From: Xenoacremonium recifei | Lineage: Eukaryota > Ascomycota > Sordariomycetes > Hypocreales > Nectriaceae | Length of the DNA stretch: 64,000 nucleotides | Assembly (NCBI GenBank): GCA_012184525.1 | Contig: WOFQ01000024.1 | Span: forward strand, 124,001 to 188,000 | Direction of reading: 5' to 3' | Shown here: piece after piece, positions 10,211-22,418 of the stretch | How the letters are laid out: the number at the start of each line of letters is the position of its first letter | How positions within the stretch are numbered: the stretch's first letter is position 1 | The notes under the pieces: model-generated | What the model was told of the DNA's origin: nothing | Seen by the model: only the letters and a program-made list of their open reading frames with translations | Database searches by the model: none | Translations under genes and position numbers: made by a program

Positions 10211-13200
10211 ATGGACCCCTTCTCAATAGTGACGGGAGCGGCAGGCTTGGTCACTGCCTGTGGCACGATCTCCAAGACTCTGTATACCTGGATCAACGAT
10301 ACGATCGACGTGGACGACAATGTGGCTGAGCTACACAAAGAGATCACGACACTCTCGCGGACTCTCGGAGCTATCAGCCGTGCGGCTGCAGCAATCCAAC
10401 TTCCCCAAAGCGTCCTTGCTGAAATTGACCCCGGCAATGCTCTCTGGGACAGCGTAACAACAACTCTAGATGACATCAACAGCACCGTCAGCCAGCTAAA
10501 TCAAGCTCTGTCTGAGATTGAGAAAAGCAGCGCCTTTACACCCGGCTTCTTTCGGAAAACAAGTAAGCAAATCCGCTTAAGTAGCAGAGCGAAAGGATTC
10601 GCCTCGTGCAAGGATAGGGTCAACTCCTACAATGCCGCCATGACGAGTGCTCTCCAGATGATAAATATGTATGTCAATCCTCGCGCTGCCCGAGGAAGAA
10701 GAGCATATGGCTTACCTGTGAAATGACTAGCTGTCTATTGATTCAGAGTCACTCGTCTCAAGCCTTAGTCTCCAAACGGCTGTCAAGACTCAGGTCTCAA
10801 GTCCAGCGAGTTGAGATTGCCTTGCAAGTCGGAGATTCGCAATATCCAAATGATTCTGGAGCGGCAAAAGAAGAAAGTCGCATCGACCAGAACTTGCGAC
10901 AGTTCATTCAAGCAGCCGAAAGTTTCCATTCGAGCGCCAGCTCAATCGTCAGCGAGGGAACTCGGTCGACGGTTTGGGGCGGCAGCATTCTTGGTGAACC
11001 TTTAACGCACGAGGAGTTCCAAAACATCGAAAATTGGATACCAGAACCTGCCACCGGAAAAGAATTAGAACTTAGGAATACCAGTAATTTTACGATCTCT
11101 ACCGTTCTCGAAGAGCCGTTCGATTCCGACGACGACATCGACCTGGATTTGACTAGAAGACTCGAGGAGCTTGCGATCAAGAGCGAGAGGAACGAAAATT
11201 TTCAGAAGTCAGAAGACTTCTACAAAAAAGCGATTGAGAGGAACAAAATCAGAAATCAATCTTCCAAACACATAGATGGGTTAAACATCCGTCTTGCCTA
11301 CGTGTTTGCACGCCAGAGAAAGTGGACAGAAGCTGCCCTGATGGTTGAGCCTTTGGCTTCAGCGAGATCGGCAAGCGACGTCCTTCTCTATCACATTTTG
11401 CATGCTCTGGCCGTACAGCACTCACTAAACGAAGGCAATCTCGAAGCAGCAGATCATTTCTGTAAGCGAGCGATTCGGGGCAAGAAGAAGCTTCTTGGGA
11501 CAGACAACGCGTCTTATTGTGACAGTCTAGCTCTCATGGCTGACATATGTTCCAAGAAAGATGAGAGGATCGAAGCAGAAGCTCATCGAAGCTTTCTTCC
11601 CTCCTCATACAGAATCTTCCTGGACTCTGACCCTGTTGCTTATCTTATTCGCCAAGAGAAGCCTATGTTACCTCGGAAATTCCCTCCTGCAACGAAAAGA
11701 CAACCATCTCCGTCGGTAGTTTCCAGTCGCCCAGAGGCATTTGGGAAGATGGGAATGACAACCGAGATCGAACTAGCGACTCTGGATCCTTTATCTACAA
11801 ATCCATTACCTGCAAAGCGCCTGGCGCCTAGAAGCATGTCGCCGCTCTCAAGAACTCCGACGTCTGAGAATACTTCGCCGTCCCAAGAGACTTTGACACC
11901 TACCAAAACCCCAACTATTCTAATGCCTTCAAAACCTTCGACACCTTCAACACCCCCAAGACCTCCAAGACCTCCACGGCCTCAATCACATCTGATACCT
12001 TCATGGATATTGGAGCAAAGACACCCGGCTATTTCGATAGTAGGAGGAACCAGACTCGAGAACATATACCGATCCGAGGAAAAACCCCTAGAACCGTCGC
12101 GGCTCATAGTAGGCCTGCATTTCGGGGTGAAATACTCTTCGGCTTCCTTTGGATTTAACGATGGACTAAACCACGTTCATGAGACCATTACTTCATGGCC
12201 GGAGGCGAAGAAGAACCTTGACGCAACTACTGTAAGGAGTTTAAACCATCGGAAACCCCCACAGGTATTCTAACACAAGCTAGGTTCCTACAACCATGTA
12301 CTATGAGCTCAGTGTCAAACCTTCCGTCAGTTCGCAAGTAGTTGGCTGGGGATATGATAACCAGAAAGCCATGTCACAAGACACTCACTTCCTGTGTCTC
12401 GGGAAACGACAAGTGAAATATTTACCTCTGATTTTTGATTACAACAAAGAGATCGAATTCTTGAACCGAGGTGCATTGCCTCCGGGAAAGAGCCCAGTTG
12501 ATATTTGGGTTGACTACCTCTGCAAGCTGCGATATGCAATCAAGGAAGCTCTTCACAGATGGAACGCGCAGGAAGCGAAATACATACGATGGTGCTTCAC
12601 GATCCAAGCCGCATGGAGTGACAACGTGAGAACTTCATTCCTATCTGCAATTTGCCAGGCGGGCTACATGGAGGATGCACGTGACGAGCGCTTCCTATTC
12701 GTCACAGAACCGGCGGCCATGCTCTTGTATTGTCAACATATTGGAGAATTAAAACCCCGAAGCACGAATTTGGTTATTGTCCTTAACTGTGGAATTACGG
12801 TTATCGACCTCATCGCTTACGAAGTAGTGAAAGAAAGCCCTCTTGGTTTGACTGAACAGACGACTGAATCCAGTAACTGTAACGGGTAAGATATTCTGTT
12901 TTCGACTTCAAATGGTGCCCTTACTAACATTAATGCAGCCTGCCATCGGTGACCAAGGGGCTCCAATCGCTGGCGCGCAAGAAGTTCGAGATGCGGCAAG
13001 CCGTACGACCTAGTATTTCTTCAGCTGCTACCGCAATTTTGGAGGGCCAAATAGCAAGAGAGTTTTGCAATGATGGGAAGGAATGGACCACCGATATCCC
13101 TTTTATTACCCCATCGGATTATTTCAAGACCTTGACGTTCACAAACGAGGAGGTTCGATCATGTTTTGAACCTGTGGTTGAGCGATGTCTAGGGTTTTTA

Positions 13201-13463
13201 CGGGATCGACAGGGCGCGCCGGCAAGAAGTCCTAAATGAAGGGTGTTTTTGCAAGTACTTCGCTAACATATGCTATACAGATTCTTGTCACAGGTGAATT
13301 GGGAGCCAATGACTATTTCTTTGACAGAATCAAGTCTGCTGTTCAACCCCAGCTTCGAGAGAAATTTCTATTCAGATCCACGAATCTGGCTGGGCCGGCC
13401 ATTGGAGCCCTTCTGGCTGGATTTCAACGGTTTAATCATACAAGCTGTTGGCAGAGCAAATGA
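10211..13463 (+). CDS. Fungal STAND N-terminal domain, TPR-like region and degenerate HSP70/HSPA12-like ATPase
   Basis: The model has five exons: 10211-10668, 10749-12231, 12284-12885, 12939-13221 and 13281-13463 (1002 aa). Residues 1-150 (MDPFSIVTGAAGLVTACGTI...) are the helical N-terminal domain usual in fungal NLR-like STAND proteins. Residues ~294-434 hold TPR-like helix pairs (KSEDFYKKAIERN; NLEAADHFCKRAIRGKKKLLG). Residues ~459-564 are proline-rich. From ~607 an HSP70-type actin-fold domain follows, with VPTTMYYE and TEPAAMLLYC supporting the fold. Its motifs are degenerate: phosphate-1 reads GLHFGVKYSS (D to H), phosphate-2 NCGITVIDLI (D to N, glycines lost) and adenosine motif VTGELGANDYF (second G to E). 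It ends about 60 residues after the adenosine motif. Intron 4 needs a GC donor (GCAAGA), and intron 1 uses a GAG acceptor. Function is unknown; a pseudogene or two separate genes are alternatives. Confidence 0.6.
13222..13280 (+). other. Predicted GC-AG intron
   Basis: This 59-nt intron of the STAND-HSP70 gene begins GCAAGA and ends GCTAACATATGCTATACAG, a clear branch point and acceptor. It removes two in-frame obstacles and joins the HSP70 frame in phase 0. No in-phase GT donor of reasonable quality is present. The alternative reading is a disabling mutation at this point. Confidence 0.5.
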
Positions 13464-14055
13464 AATCAGAAATATGCCACTACCAGAGTCCAACGCTGAA
13501 ATGCATTCCGCAGACACACGTGCGTTGAACAACGGCACCAGCGGGTCCAAGAATGGCACTATGACGGTGCAGATGTGCCTTGACTTCTGCTACGGCGGCG
13601 AGACGCAGCACAAGAACGCAGAGCTGGAGTGGTCACAGTAAGTGCTCTAGAAACGGCTGACGATGCAAATTTGCTGACAAAAGGTGCTTAAGGCAGTGCT
13701 GGTGCGCGCAATCTATCTCGTATATCTCGGGCGCATCTGTATGACAGCGAGTGTACGTATCCGTGTGAGGGCAACGCTTCGCAGATATGCGGCGGTTCAC
13801 TGAAGTTGAGCGTTTATATTCTATCAGGCGGCGGCGTAGCACGGTTTGAATTGTCTATGTCAAGTCCCGCACTGGCTCTTGGGATCAGTTGGATGTTCTT
13901 ATGGTAGATGCTTTGCTCCTAGAAGGACTATGTAGAGGGTATAACAATCAAGTAAGCTATCATAACATAGGAACGAACCAAACAAATATCGAATCATCAA
14001 TAGCCAACGCTGCAGAACGCCTAACACACTCGCCTAGAATCATGATTCGTCGCCA
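13464..14055. other. 3' intergenic spacer, STAND-HSP70 gene and REV1
   Basis: This is a convergent 3' region. A plus-strand frame continues to 13641 in another phase, but it shows no recognisable domain. Confidence 0.45.
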
Positions 14056-17000
14056 TTACAGGTTCAAAGGCGCCATCCCCCGCTGTTGGACAGCCTTCTG
14101 CACCGCCTCCTTAACACTCTGCACCGACCGCCGCCACGATTGCCGGCCCTTACCGTCCCGGCCATCCTGCTCCACGATGACATCTAGCCACCGTACCACT
14201 TTCGCCGCCTTCTCCAGATTGCGCTCCTCAAGCACAACCCGTGTTAAGAACCGCTCTAGCACTTCGACGTCTCGGCGATGCGGGCCCTCACGCCGCGTCT
14301 CAGCGTGCCACGCATCTAGCATATCCTTGATCTCACGCGTGGATGTAACGCCCGAGCTTGCGAAAGAGATACGCGGAGGCGCCGGTGCGAACGTGATGCG
14401 CCGCTGACCGCCTGGTAGGGGCTCTGCGTCGGGTGTGGCAAGGCGTCGTGCCGTCGGAGCGTCGAGGTTCGAGCGCTGGGCGAGGCGCCGGCGTTTGTGG
14501 TCGGCGATGAGTTCATGGCGGACATCTTCCGGTAACTCGGCGAGGAACTCTGGGTCGAGCTCTGTGATCTTCTCCTCCTCCTCCTCGAAGGCGTCACCGA
14601 TGTCAAGGCCGACGCGGGCGCGGAAGTTGGTCTGAACAAGGCCGGCTTTGGCGTCCCGTTCGCGCTGGGCTTTTCCGAGGACGTTCTTTATGCCACCGCG
14701 TTTGGTGGGCGTCATCGGCTTTCTGGACTGCATGGCACGGTCCTTTTGGGGTGATTTTTGGACAGGAGGCGGAAGCTTTCGGCCATAGGATGCGAGGACT
14801 TCGGCCTTCATGTCGTCTGGCAGCGCATTGAATACTTCGGGATCAACTTGAGAAGGCAGTGGTTCGTCCAGCATCGGGCTCTGCGACCTGGATTTTGCCG
14901 ACAACGGCGTATCTGCTCGCTCAAAGCTTCTGGGCTTCTGAGCCATGAGCCTGCTCCTAATATCATTTGGAAGTTCTGCCAACACTGCTGGGTCGGCATT
15001 GCTCGGTATTAGGAATTGGGTTCCTGACACATTGAGAGGTGTCTTTGCCTTGGCATCATTCTCATGGGCCTTTGACAATGCCATGGCAGGATGGATTTTC
15101 GGTTTCCGGGGCGTCAAGGGGTCGTCGGCGATGGGGTCGGAAGTGATGCCACAACCTCGACTGTCCCGGGAAGCTTCTATACTATCCGCCTCATCGATCG
15201 GGTCTGGCTCTGACACTTTTCTTGCAGGAGACGGCTTTGTGAATGTATTGAACGCCAACTTCCTTTGGCTGCCCTCAGGGGCGCCAATGTTGGTCTTGAG
15301 AGGCTCAAGTTTTGTCATCTGAACGCCCAAACCACGAAGGTCGCCGGGGCTGAACCTGTATGACCGAAGTATTGAGACTGCCTCCTTTCCAATAGTGTTG
15401 TAGTCGTGCGTGGCCACACCGAATGTTGTGCTCTTGTTGAAGGTATCGCACTTGCCATGGCCCAGGTGTTTTGGAGGGTCGAGCGGTGCGTCAACGGCCC
15501 TCCTCATGATCTTCATGGTGAGTTGCTTCCCCTTGACTTGTTCGTTCAGAAGCCGCTTTTCGAGCTCCTTGCTGAGATTATTTACGAATTCCTCGGCCTC
15601 TTCCTGACTGATGAAACGGATTCCCCAATTGATCTCCGCTGAGACGGACTTGCGCGGTGGCTGATCTCCAACTTCTGCGTGATCGATGCCTCTGCAATAG
15701 TCGCGCAGTTTCTCGCTGGTTTTGGGTCCCAGAACAGCAGTCAGCCGCTCCTTTGACACATCTCGAATGTCCTTGACCAGCTTGACACCAATCTCCTCAA
15801 GCTTCCCACTGATGCTATATGCCACTCCAGGAAGGCTTGCAACGTTGAGTTCCCCGATCATATTGAGGACTTCCTCTGGTTTGAGTTGATATTGACCTGC
15901 CGGTTTTGCTCGACGCAGAGCAACTTTGGCTTGTAAGATGTTGCCACCAATGCCAACTGAAACGGCACAACCTGTCTTCTCCTTGATTTTCTTTCGGAGA
16001 TCTTGAGCAACATCGTCTACCTTTTCTTGCTCTCTCCAGATGCTTCCTTCGTCAACGCCGACCCCTTGCGATCCAGTCAAGTGTAGGACAATGGAAGTAA
16101 CATCAACCAAGGCCTCGTCGATACTGACGCTCTGCACCACTCCACCAATTTCTAAGATAGATTCATAGAAAAGGCGGCTCGCATCCTCATACGCTGGAAA
16201 ATCATACGGGAGGACCTTCAGATCAGGGCATAACTCCTGAGCTCTTTTCATCCACATCCCATTTTTGACTCCAAATTCCCGAGCTGGGTAATTGCAACTC
16301 GCAATCTCGGATCCCGAACCAGTACTGTGAGCAACCACAGCAGGCTTGTCCACATACTCTGGATGCTTCTTCAGCGACACGGCGCAGAAGAAGCTATCGA
16401 AGTCGACATGCATTATATAACGTCGGCTGCCTGGTTTCCTCTTGATCTTTCGATCAGCCAGGCCCTTTTCAGCAGCAAAGCGCTGCATTTTCGATTTGAG
16501 CTCCGCTTTCCAAGTCGAAAGATGATGCAGTCGGCTTTCTGAGTAATATTGGTGTAGAAAATCAGGGTTCGCCGTTGACGATTTCCGAAGTCGAGGATCT
16601 GAGAGGAGCCATGCATTGTGTTCCTCGGAAGTTGCATTCTTCGGCGGCTTAGACGTTCTGGGTTCCTCTATAATCTCGGGCAGTGCGTCTTCTCGACTAT
16701 CAGGAGTGCGTGTTTCTTCGAAGAAAACTTTTGCACCTTTTGGCTGGTTCACGGTCTCGAGCGGAGCCTTGGACGGAGTCTTTGATGGGACTTCGGGGAC
16801 CTTGAAGCTGGGACTATCGACCTCCATCAAATCAGAGGATGTTCTCAGGCTGGTGGCTGAGGACCGCGTTGGAGTTTCAAGTCTCTCAGCAAACGGACTG
16901 AGAGATTGACTCGGAAGAGAAGGGGTTCTGATCTGGCTCGCATAGAAACTCTTATCCGTCTGCTCTCGATATCCTTGCTTGGCTCGCGGTGTCGACTGTG

Positions 17001-17549
17001 TCAATCCCGCACTGTTGTCGAAAGCGAGAACCTTTTGCCTGGGGCCTTCGTCAAGAACTCGATACTTGTTCCAGGGCAGTAATTTGCCAGCCTTAACAGA
17101 GTCCACGATCCAGGAAGGCTTAACAATCCTGTAGCGGTTGAAGTCCACCGACTTCTTGGGCGGAAGCGTCGAGGCAATAATGTGAGTCGCCATGGTCTTC
17201 GAGTCTAGATATTGTAGGAAGCCACCTCCATGCTGAACAATTTCACGGTGCAATCTGCCTTTGCGATTAGTAACGAGCTAGACGCTTGGTGATCTAACAC
17301 TTACATGTGAAGGGGAGGTTGGGTATAACCAGTGATGTGGGCGACTATGCCTTTGAAGATCTGAGGCTTGTCGGATGAAGCCCGCAGATCTGCATCCAGA
17401 TTCTGAAGCTTGATCTTCTTGCGCCTGAAGTAATCGCCAAAGCCATTGAACGCGCTGGCCTCGTACTCCTCTCCTTCTTCATCATCGAAGGTATGCGACT
17501 CGATGCGCTTCCTCACTTGGGAGGAGTTCTTGTCAAGAACACTCCCCAT
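14056..17549 (-). CDS. REV1: DNA repair deoxycytidyl transferase Rev1
   Basis: Rev1 is a Y-family polymerase that inserts dCMP opposite lesions and scaffolds translesion polymerases. The model has two exons, 17549-17305 and 17254-14056 (1147 aa). The intron (GTAAGT donor, TTACTAATC branch, GGCAG acceptor) lies inside the BRCT domain and rebuilds GYTQPPLHILHREIVQHGGG. The BRCT domain covers ~60-150. The polymerase core starts at YIMHVDFDSFFCAV (D366, D368) and continues with SCNYPAREFGVKNGMW and SVSIDEALVD (D461, E462), then VSVGIGGNIL and the little-finger region. Three ubiquitin-binding motifs with the LP core lie at about 836-852, 886-902 and 982-998. The C-terminal ~100 residues match the Rev1 C-terminal domain, which binds Rev7 and other polymerases. 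All catalytic residues are present. Confidence 0.93.
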
Positions 17550-17988
17550 CTTCGGTGAAAGCTTGATGAAATCCTAGTCGTTGTGCAGGACTGATCAATT
17601 CACGCTGCTCGCGATAGGATCTGATGGCAGATTCCCAGAGTTGCTCATGATGAGCCTCCAAAACATTCAAAGACACCACCAAACTCAAACTGACATGATA
17701 AGAACATTGAATCCCGAGAGAGATATCAGTTTCATGTTGAGATGCGACAATGTCGAAGGCTTTTTTGTCTCCGTGGTCGAATGAGTGTAGTTGGGTTGGT
17801 GAAGTTGAACCGCGTAAAGTGGATTAGAGAGGCGCGCCTTTCACACGTCATCCCGTGACTGCCGTCGATGCGCCACACGCACTAGCCTCATCTCGTTCGC
17901 GAGGCTGACAATTTTATGCCGTCACTCGCGTTTGTCACCAGCTTCCCTTCCCCAAACACTAGCATCGCGATCAGCTTGCGACGCCGCC
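17550..17988. promoter_or_regulatory. Shared divergent promoter, REV1 and RED/IK
   Basis: This 439-nt region separates two head-to-head genes, so it must contain both promoters. GGCGCGCC lies near 17835. No TATA box is obvious. Confidence 0.45.
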
Positions 17989-19647
17989 ATGAATAATGAG
18001 CAGTTTCGCAAGTTGATGCTTGCCAACTCGGCAAAATCATCCAAAGATGGAGCCTCTGCTTCACCTTCAGGCCCCGCTGGCGGGAGCAGCCTTGGATCTC
18101 GACAGCGATCTAGCATACCCATGACCCCGTCAGTTCCTCCATGAGAAGGCAAGCATCCGATTTATTGACAATAATATTGCAGTCGTGCGATGGGCGGGGG
18201 ACAGTCCGACTTTGCGCGACAAGTAGCAGAGAGAAACAGGACGAGTCAGCCCCAAAAGAAGTTTAGGTCCTTCGTCCCCCGAGGCGTCAAATTGGCCGCT
18301 GGATACACCGACCGAGCGAAAGATCGCGAAGAAGAACCCGAAGACGACCGCGAAGAACGATTGAAGAATCTGGAAGAATTATTAAAAAAGGAGGAAATCG
18401 ATCAAGAAACCTTTGACAAGTTACGGTTCGAGATTGCGGGCGGAGACTTGAGCAGTACACATTTGGTCAAGGGCCTTGACTTCAAGCTGCTAAAGAAAAT
18501 CCGTGAAGGAGAAGACGTTTATTCAGAAAAGCCTGATGAGCCAGGAAATGAGGAAGAGATCGTGGAACATGTCGATGATGCCTTCGACGAACTAGAAGGA
18601 CAAGAGGTCAAGGCGATCGACAAGGGCAAGACAGAGAAGAAGAAAGGGCATCTTTCCACTGTAGCTCTAGCACCGGGGAGGAAACGGACCCGAGATCAAA
18701 TCCTAGCGGATCTCAAGGCTTCAAGACAGGCTGCTAAAGAGCAACAAGACACGTTAGGGGGGAGGTTCAAGAAGATCGGCGCTAAGCAGATGCCAGGTTC
18801 GCGAATTGAGCGCGACAGCAAGGGGAGGGAGGTACTCATTATTGTCGATGAAGACGGCCATGAGAAGAGAAAAGTGCGGAAGATACAACCTGGTTCGGAG
18901 AAGGAAGAAGAGCACAATGGGCTCTTGATGCCGGACAAGGATGCGAAACCACTTGGCATGGAAGTTCCTGAGCAATACAGGAAAAAGGAAGAGCCGGAGG
19001 AAGAGGATGAGGATGTCGATATTTTCGATGGCGTGGGCGACGATTACGATCCTCTAGCAGGTATGGAAGGGTCCGATTCCGACTCCGAAGGTGAGGCAGA
19101 TGGCGGCAAAGACAAGGCTAGCAAAGAAAAAGCCGGAGAAGAAGGGGAGACTACAAACGCGGCTATGCCTCCGCCGCCGAAACCAGCTGCGCCGCGAAAT
19201 TACTTCAAAGACTCCAAGACTGGCTTGGTATCGGAGGAACAGATCAAGGCTCCGTCAATGTCAGATCCAGCCATCATGGCGGCTATCAAGAGGGCTGCAG
19301 CTCTGAACCGCATGAGCGACGATCAAGATGGAAGTGATGAGGAGAGTGAGAAGAAGCGGGAGAAGGCCAAGGCTGACGAGGAGCGACGGAAGAAGCTGCT
19401 CCAGATGGCGGACCGAGACGACGAGGATCTGGACATGGGCTTTGGCACAAGCCGATTCGAAGATGAGGAGGACTTTGAGGACAGCCGCGTCAAGCTATCA
19501 ACATGGGGCGAGGGCGACGATGATGAAGGGGCCGGCGCGAGGGGCGGCAAGTCAAAACGGAAACGAGGGCCGAAGAAGCGTAAAGGAGATGCAAACAACG
19601 CGGCCGACGTGCTACGAGTGATGGAACAACGGAAGAAGTCTTCATGA
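17989..19647 (+). CDS. IK: RED/IK-like spliceosomal protein
   Basis: RED (IK) is a component of the precatalytic spliceosomal B complex. The model has two exons, 17989-18128 and 18183-19647 (534 aa). The splice joins ...SIPMTP / RAMGGGQSDFARQ and recovers the conserved start, NNEQFRKLML...TPRA, which resembles NEDFRKLL...TPRA of animal RED. The RED_N signature GGDLSSTHLVKGLDFKLLKKIR is at about residue 133. A short acidic DIFDGVGDDYDP element lies at ~324, followed by NYFKDS, both as in RED. The protein is strongly charged throughout, with acidic and KE-rich stretches and a basic C-terminus (KSKRKRGPKKRKG). The arginine/glutamate or aspartate (RE/RD) dipeptide tract of metazoan RED is reduced. 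Identification rests on family motifs, not on a search. Confidence 0.8.
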
Positions 19648-19908
19648 TGAGGCTTGGGATGCTGATTGATAGTCGCTAGTTCCGTTAGTCATAAAGATGC
19701 GGTCCGCTGGGGATCTGCCAGCAAACAACCCCACCATCGGAGAACGGCGCTCATCTTACTTCATGCTTAAGCTCACTCTCATAACCCCTCAACCACAGAC
19801 GGAACAGTCTCGAGATCGAGCCATCAAATGATCACTATATGAGATATTTGTGTAGAAGCTTCACTGGAAACATCCTATCGTCAGATCAGGAACACACATA
19901 TCACAACA

Positions 19909-21219
19909 ATGTCGGCAAAGCAGATCCCCGTCTGGCTGGACTGCGATCCAGGCCACGATGTACGCATCCCCTGATATCTATCGGTGTTGTTAGCCTCATA
20001 CTGACCATGTCGCATAGGATGCCTTTGCCATCCTCCTTGCCGCCTACCACCCCAACATCCGCCTACTCGGCATATCCACCGTGTTCGGCAACGCATCCCT
20101 AGAGTAAGAGACAATACCTTATCATCAAGGAGTTACCGCAATCCATTGACTCGCCGCTGCTAGACACACCACGAACAATGCCACCCGGCTGCTCACAGCC
20201 ATTGGCAAGCACGCCGACATTCCCATCCACGTCGGCTACACCAAAGCCCTCTATCGGCCAGCCCTCCACGCGCCCTCCGACATCCACGGCGAGTCCGGCC
20301 TCGACGGCACGGACCTGCTCCCGGAGCCACAGTGCAAGCCGTCGGATATGCCCGCCGTGCCGGCCATGGAGGCCGCTCTCCGCGCCGAAGCCCCCGGCAC
20401 GGCCTGGATCGTCGCCACGGGCGCGCTGACCAACGTCGGCGCCCTGTTCCGCGACCACCCGGATCTCGCAGCGCACGTCGCCGGCCTCAGCCTCATGGGC
20501 GGTTCCATCGGCGGCGGGTTCTCCGACGCGCCGTTGGGCGTTGTGGACGGCACGCCGCGGATCGGCAATTACACGCCCTGGGCGGAGTTCAACATCCTCG
20601 TCGATCCTGAGGCCGCGGCTTTGGTGTTTGGCATGCCGGAGTTGGCGCGCAAGACTACCGTTGTGCCGCTTGATCTGAGTCATCAGGTGTTGGCTACGCC
20701 GGAGGTGCGCGAGCTGCTGCTGTATGGCCGGGAGGACGGCGAGAGGACGGGGCCGGGTAAGACGGTGCTGCGGACTATGTTGGTAGAGCTGCTGTACTTC
20801 TTTGCAAAGACCTACGCGTATGTAATATTGAATCCTGATTCATCCCCTCAGACTAACACTTTTCCAGAGATACGTTTGGCATCACGGCCGGTCCGCCATT
20901 GCACGACCCCCTCGCCGTCGCCGCTGTGCTCATCGGCCTCCCCTCTGAGATCCCATTCTATGACTGGGACGCGCAGAAGAGCCAGGCGCCGGAGCATCAC
21001 GAGCGCTTCGAGGTCACTGTCATCACCGAAGGTACTTTTGACGAAGCGCGTGAAGGGAAGCAGACGGGACGCACCATCGCCAAGGCGCTGCCGCCAGGCT
21101 CTGAGGGCGTACGGATACCACGAGGTCTCGATATTCCGAAGTTTTGGGACGTGATTGAGGACTGCCTTGAAAGGGCGGATGCGGTGAACGCCTCTTTGGC
21201 AGGGGCAAAGACCACATGA
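19909..21219 (+). CDS. URH1: Uridine/inosine nucleoside hydrolase
   Basis: This enzyme splits ribonucleosides into base and ribose for pyrimidine salvage. The model has four exons: 19909-19959, 20018-20103, 20164-20817 and 20868-21219 (380 aa). The first splice rebuilds the calcium-binding signature DCDPGHDDAFAILLA. STVFGNASLEHTTNNATRLL follows, with the usual asparagine and Thr-Thr pair. LMGGSIGG and NFNIL-like AEFNILVDPEAA are present. The C-terminal calcium/catalytic element GITAGPPLHDPLAVA carries the conserved His-Asp. All catalytic positions look intact. Exon 1 is only 17 codons, so automated calls may miss the start. The gene converges on TPC1 with 129 nt between stops. Confidence 0.88.
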
Positions 21220-21348
21220 AAAGAGAAAGGCGTCATCACGGTTGTTCATGAATGACTTGTCGTCAGTGGTCAGGCCAGTTCAATGTGTAAAGATTATGAT
21301 TATAGATTTGGCATGATCGCTCTACTAGATTTCGTCTATATCGTACAT

Positions 21349-22418
21349 TCAGATGCTCGCCTCGCGCACCTTGTCCCAACCGATCATGAGGTTCAGACTT
21401 TGTTCATACGTCCACAACGTCACGGCACTCGCTGGTGCTGATTTTAGGAGACTAATGGGCAGCCCCTTGTACAATCCCCTAAGACCCTCGTAATGAAAGA
21501 TGGATCGTATAGCTCTAATCGCCGAAGTGTACTCGGGGATGTCTCCGTACACATACTTCGCGCGCGTCGGCCCCTGAACCTGGATACGTTTCCGCACAAG
21601 GTCAAGCGGGAACACGGCCGTTTTCGCGATGATACTGGCGAACATTCCCGCCGTCGCATCGCCGCTGCCCCAAGGCATGTGCAAGCCGTGCAGGGGCAAA
21701 CGCAGCGACTCGTAGGTGACGAAGAAGATACCCATGAAGGGCACGATCTGGCCCAGCCCGGGACCGATGCCACGGAAGAAGCCCCGGAAACCCTCGTCGC
21801 GCCGGATGTCAGCTATGGCGCCGAACAGCGACGTATAGATGCGGTGGCGGCCCTGGGCGGCGAAGCGCGTTCGGAGCAGGTCGAGGGGGTACGTCAAGCT
21901 CGTAGCTGTCGCACCCGATGCTGCTCCGGCAAGGAAACTTTCGGCAGCGTCCGGTAAGCGATGCTCGAAGGCGCGCTGGAGGAACAGCGTCGTGGATCGG
22001 TATGTGGCGAATTGCACGGCGGCATAGCACACGTACATGAGCTCGGCTGGCACATTGCCCTTCCACAGGCCCGTGATGCCCTCATGTTGGAGGATGTGCT
22101 TGAGAGTAGCGGTCGCGCCGCGGTAGGCTGGAGCTTCGCGGAGGGAGGCGAGGGGGTCGGAAAGGGAGTGCGGTTGGAGCTGGAGGCGGATCTTGACCAC
22201 ATCGAGAGGCGCGACAATGAAGCTTGAACGAAGTCAGCACGGGATACTGCAGCATCACACGGGGGAGAAAGGCATTACCGCGATACCAGGCCGGCTATCG
22301 CACCGGCCGCGACGACCTGGATCTTTGAGCCCTACTCATAATTAGCAATCGCAAGCTTGGAAGCAGTGTAGGTCGCATGACATACCTCATCCTTGAGGCG
22401 CGGCTCCTTGCTAGACAT
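21349..22418 (-). CDS. TPC1: Mitochondrial thiamine pyrophosphate carrier Tpc1
   Basis: This carrier imports thiamine pyrophosphate into the mitochondrial matrix. The model has three exons: 22418-22386, 22331-22279 and 22222-21349 (319 aa). The small first exons encode MSSKEPRLKDE and GSKIQVVAAGAIAGLVSR, completing helix 1. The three carrier signatures are PLDVVKIRLQLQP, PLDLLRTRFAAQG and PLDLVRKRIQVQGP. GLWKGNVPAELMYVCYAAVQFATY and GFFRGIGPGLGQIVPFMGIFFVTYE are typical of the TPC1 group. The C-terminus ends in LLKSAPASAVTLWTYEQ. The frame that starts at 22200 begins inside helix 1 and would be truncated. Confidence 0.87.

Noticed and set aside
13281..13641. Alternative plus-strand frame at the 3' end of the STAND-HSP70 gene
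   Set aside because: Only the frame ending at 13463 carries the HSP70 adenosine motif and the AGPAIGALLAGFQ segment.
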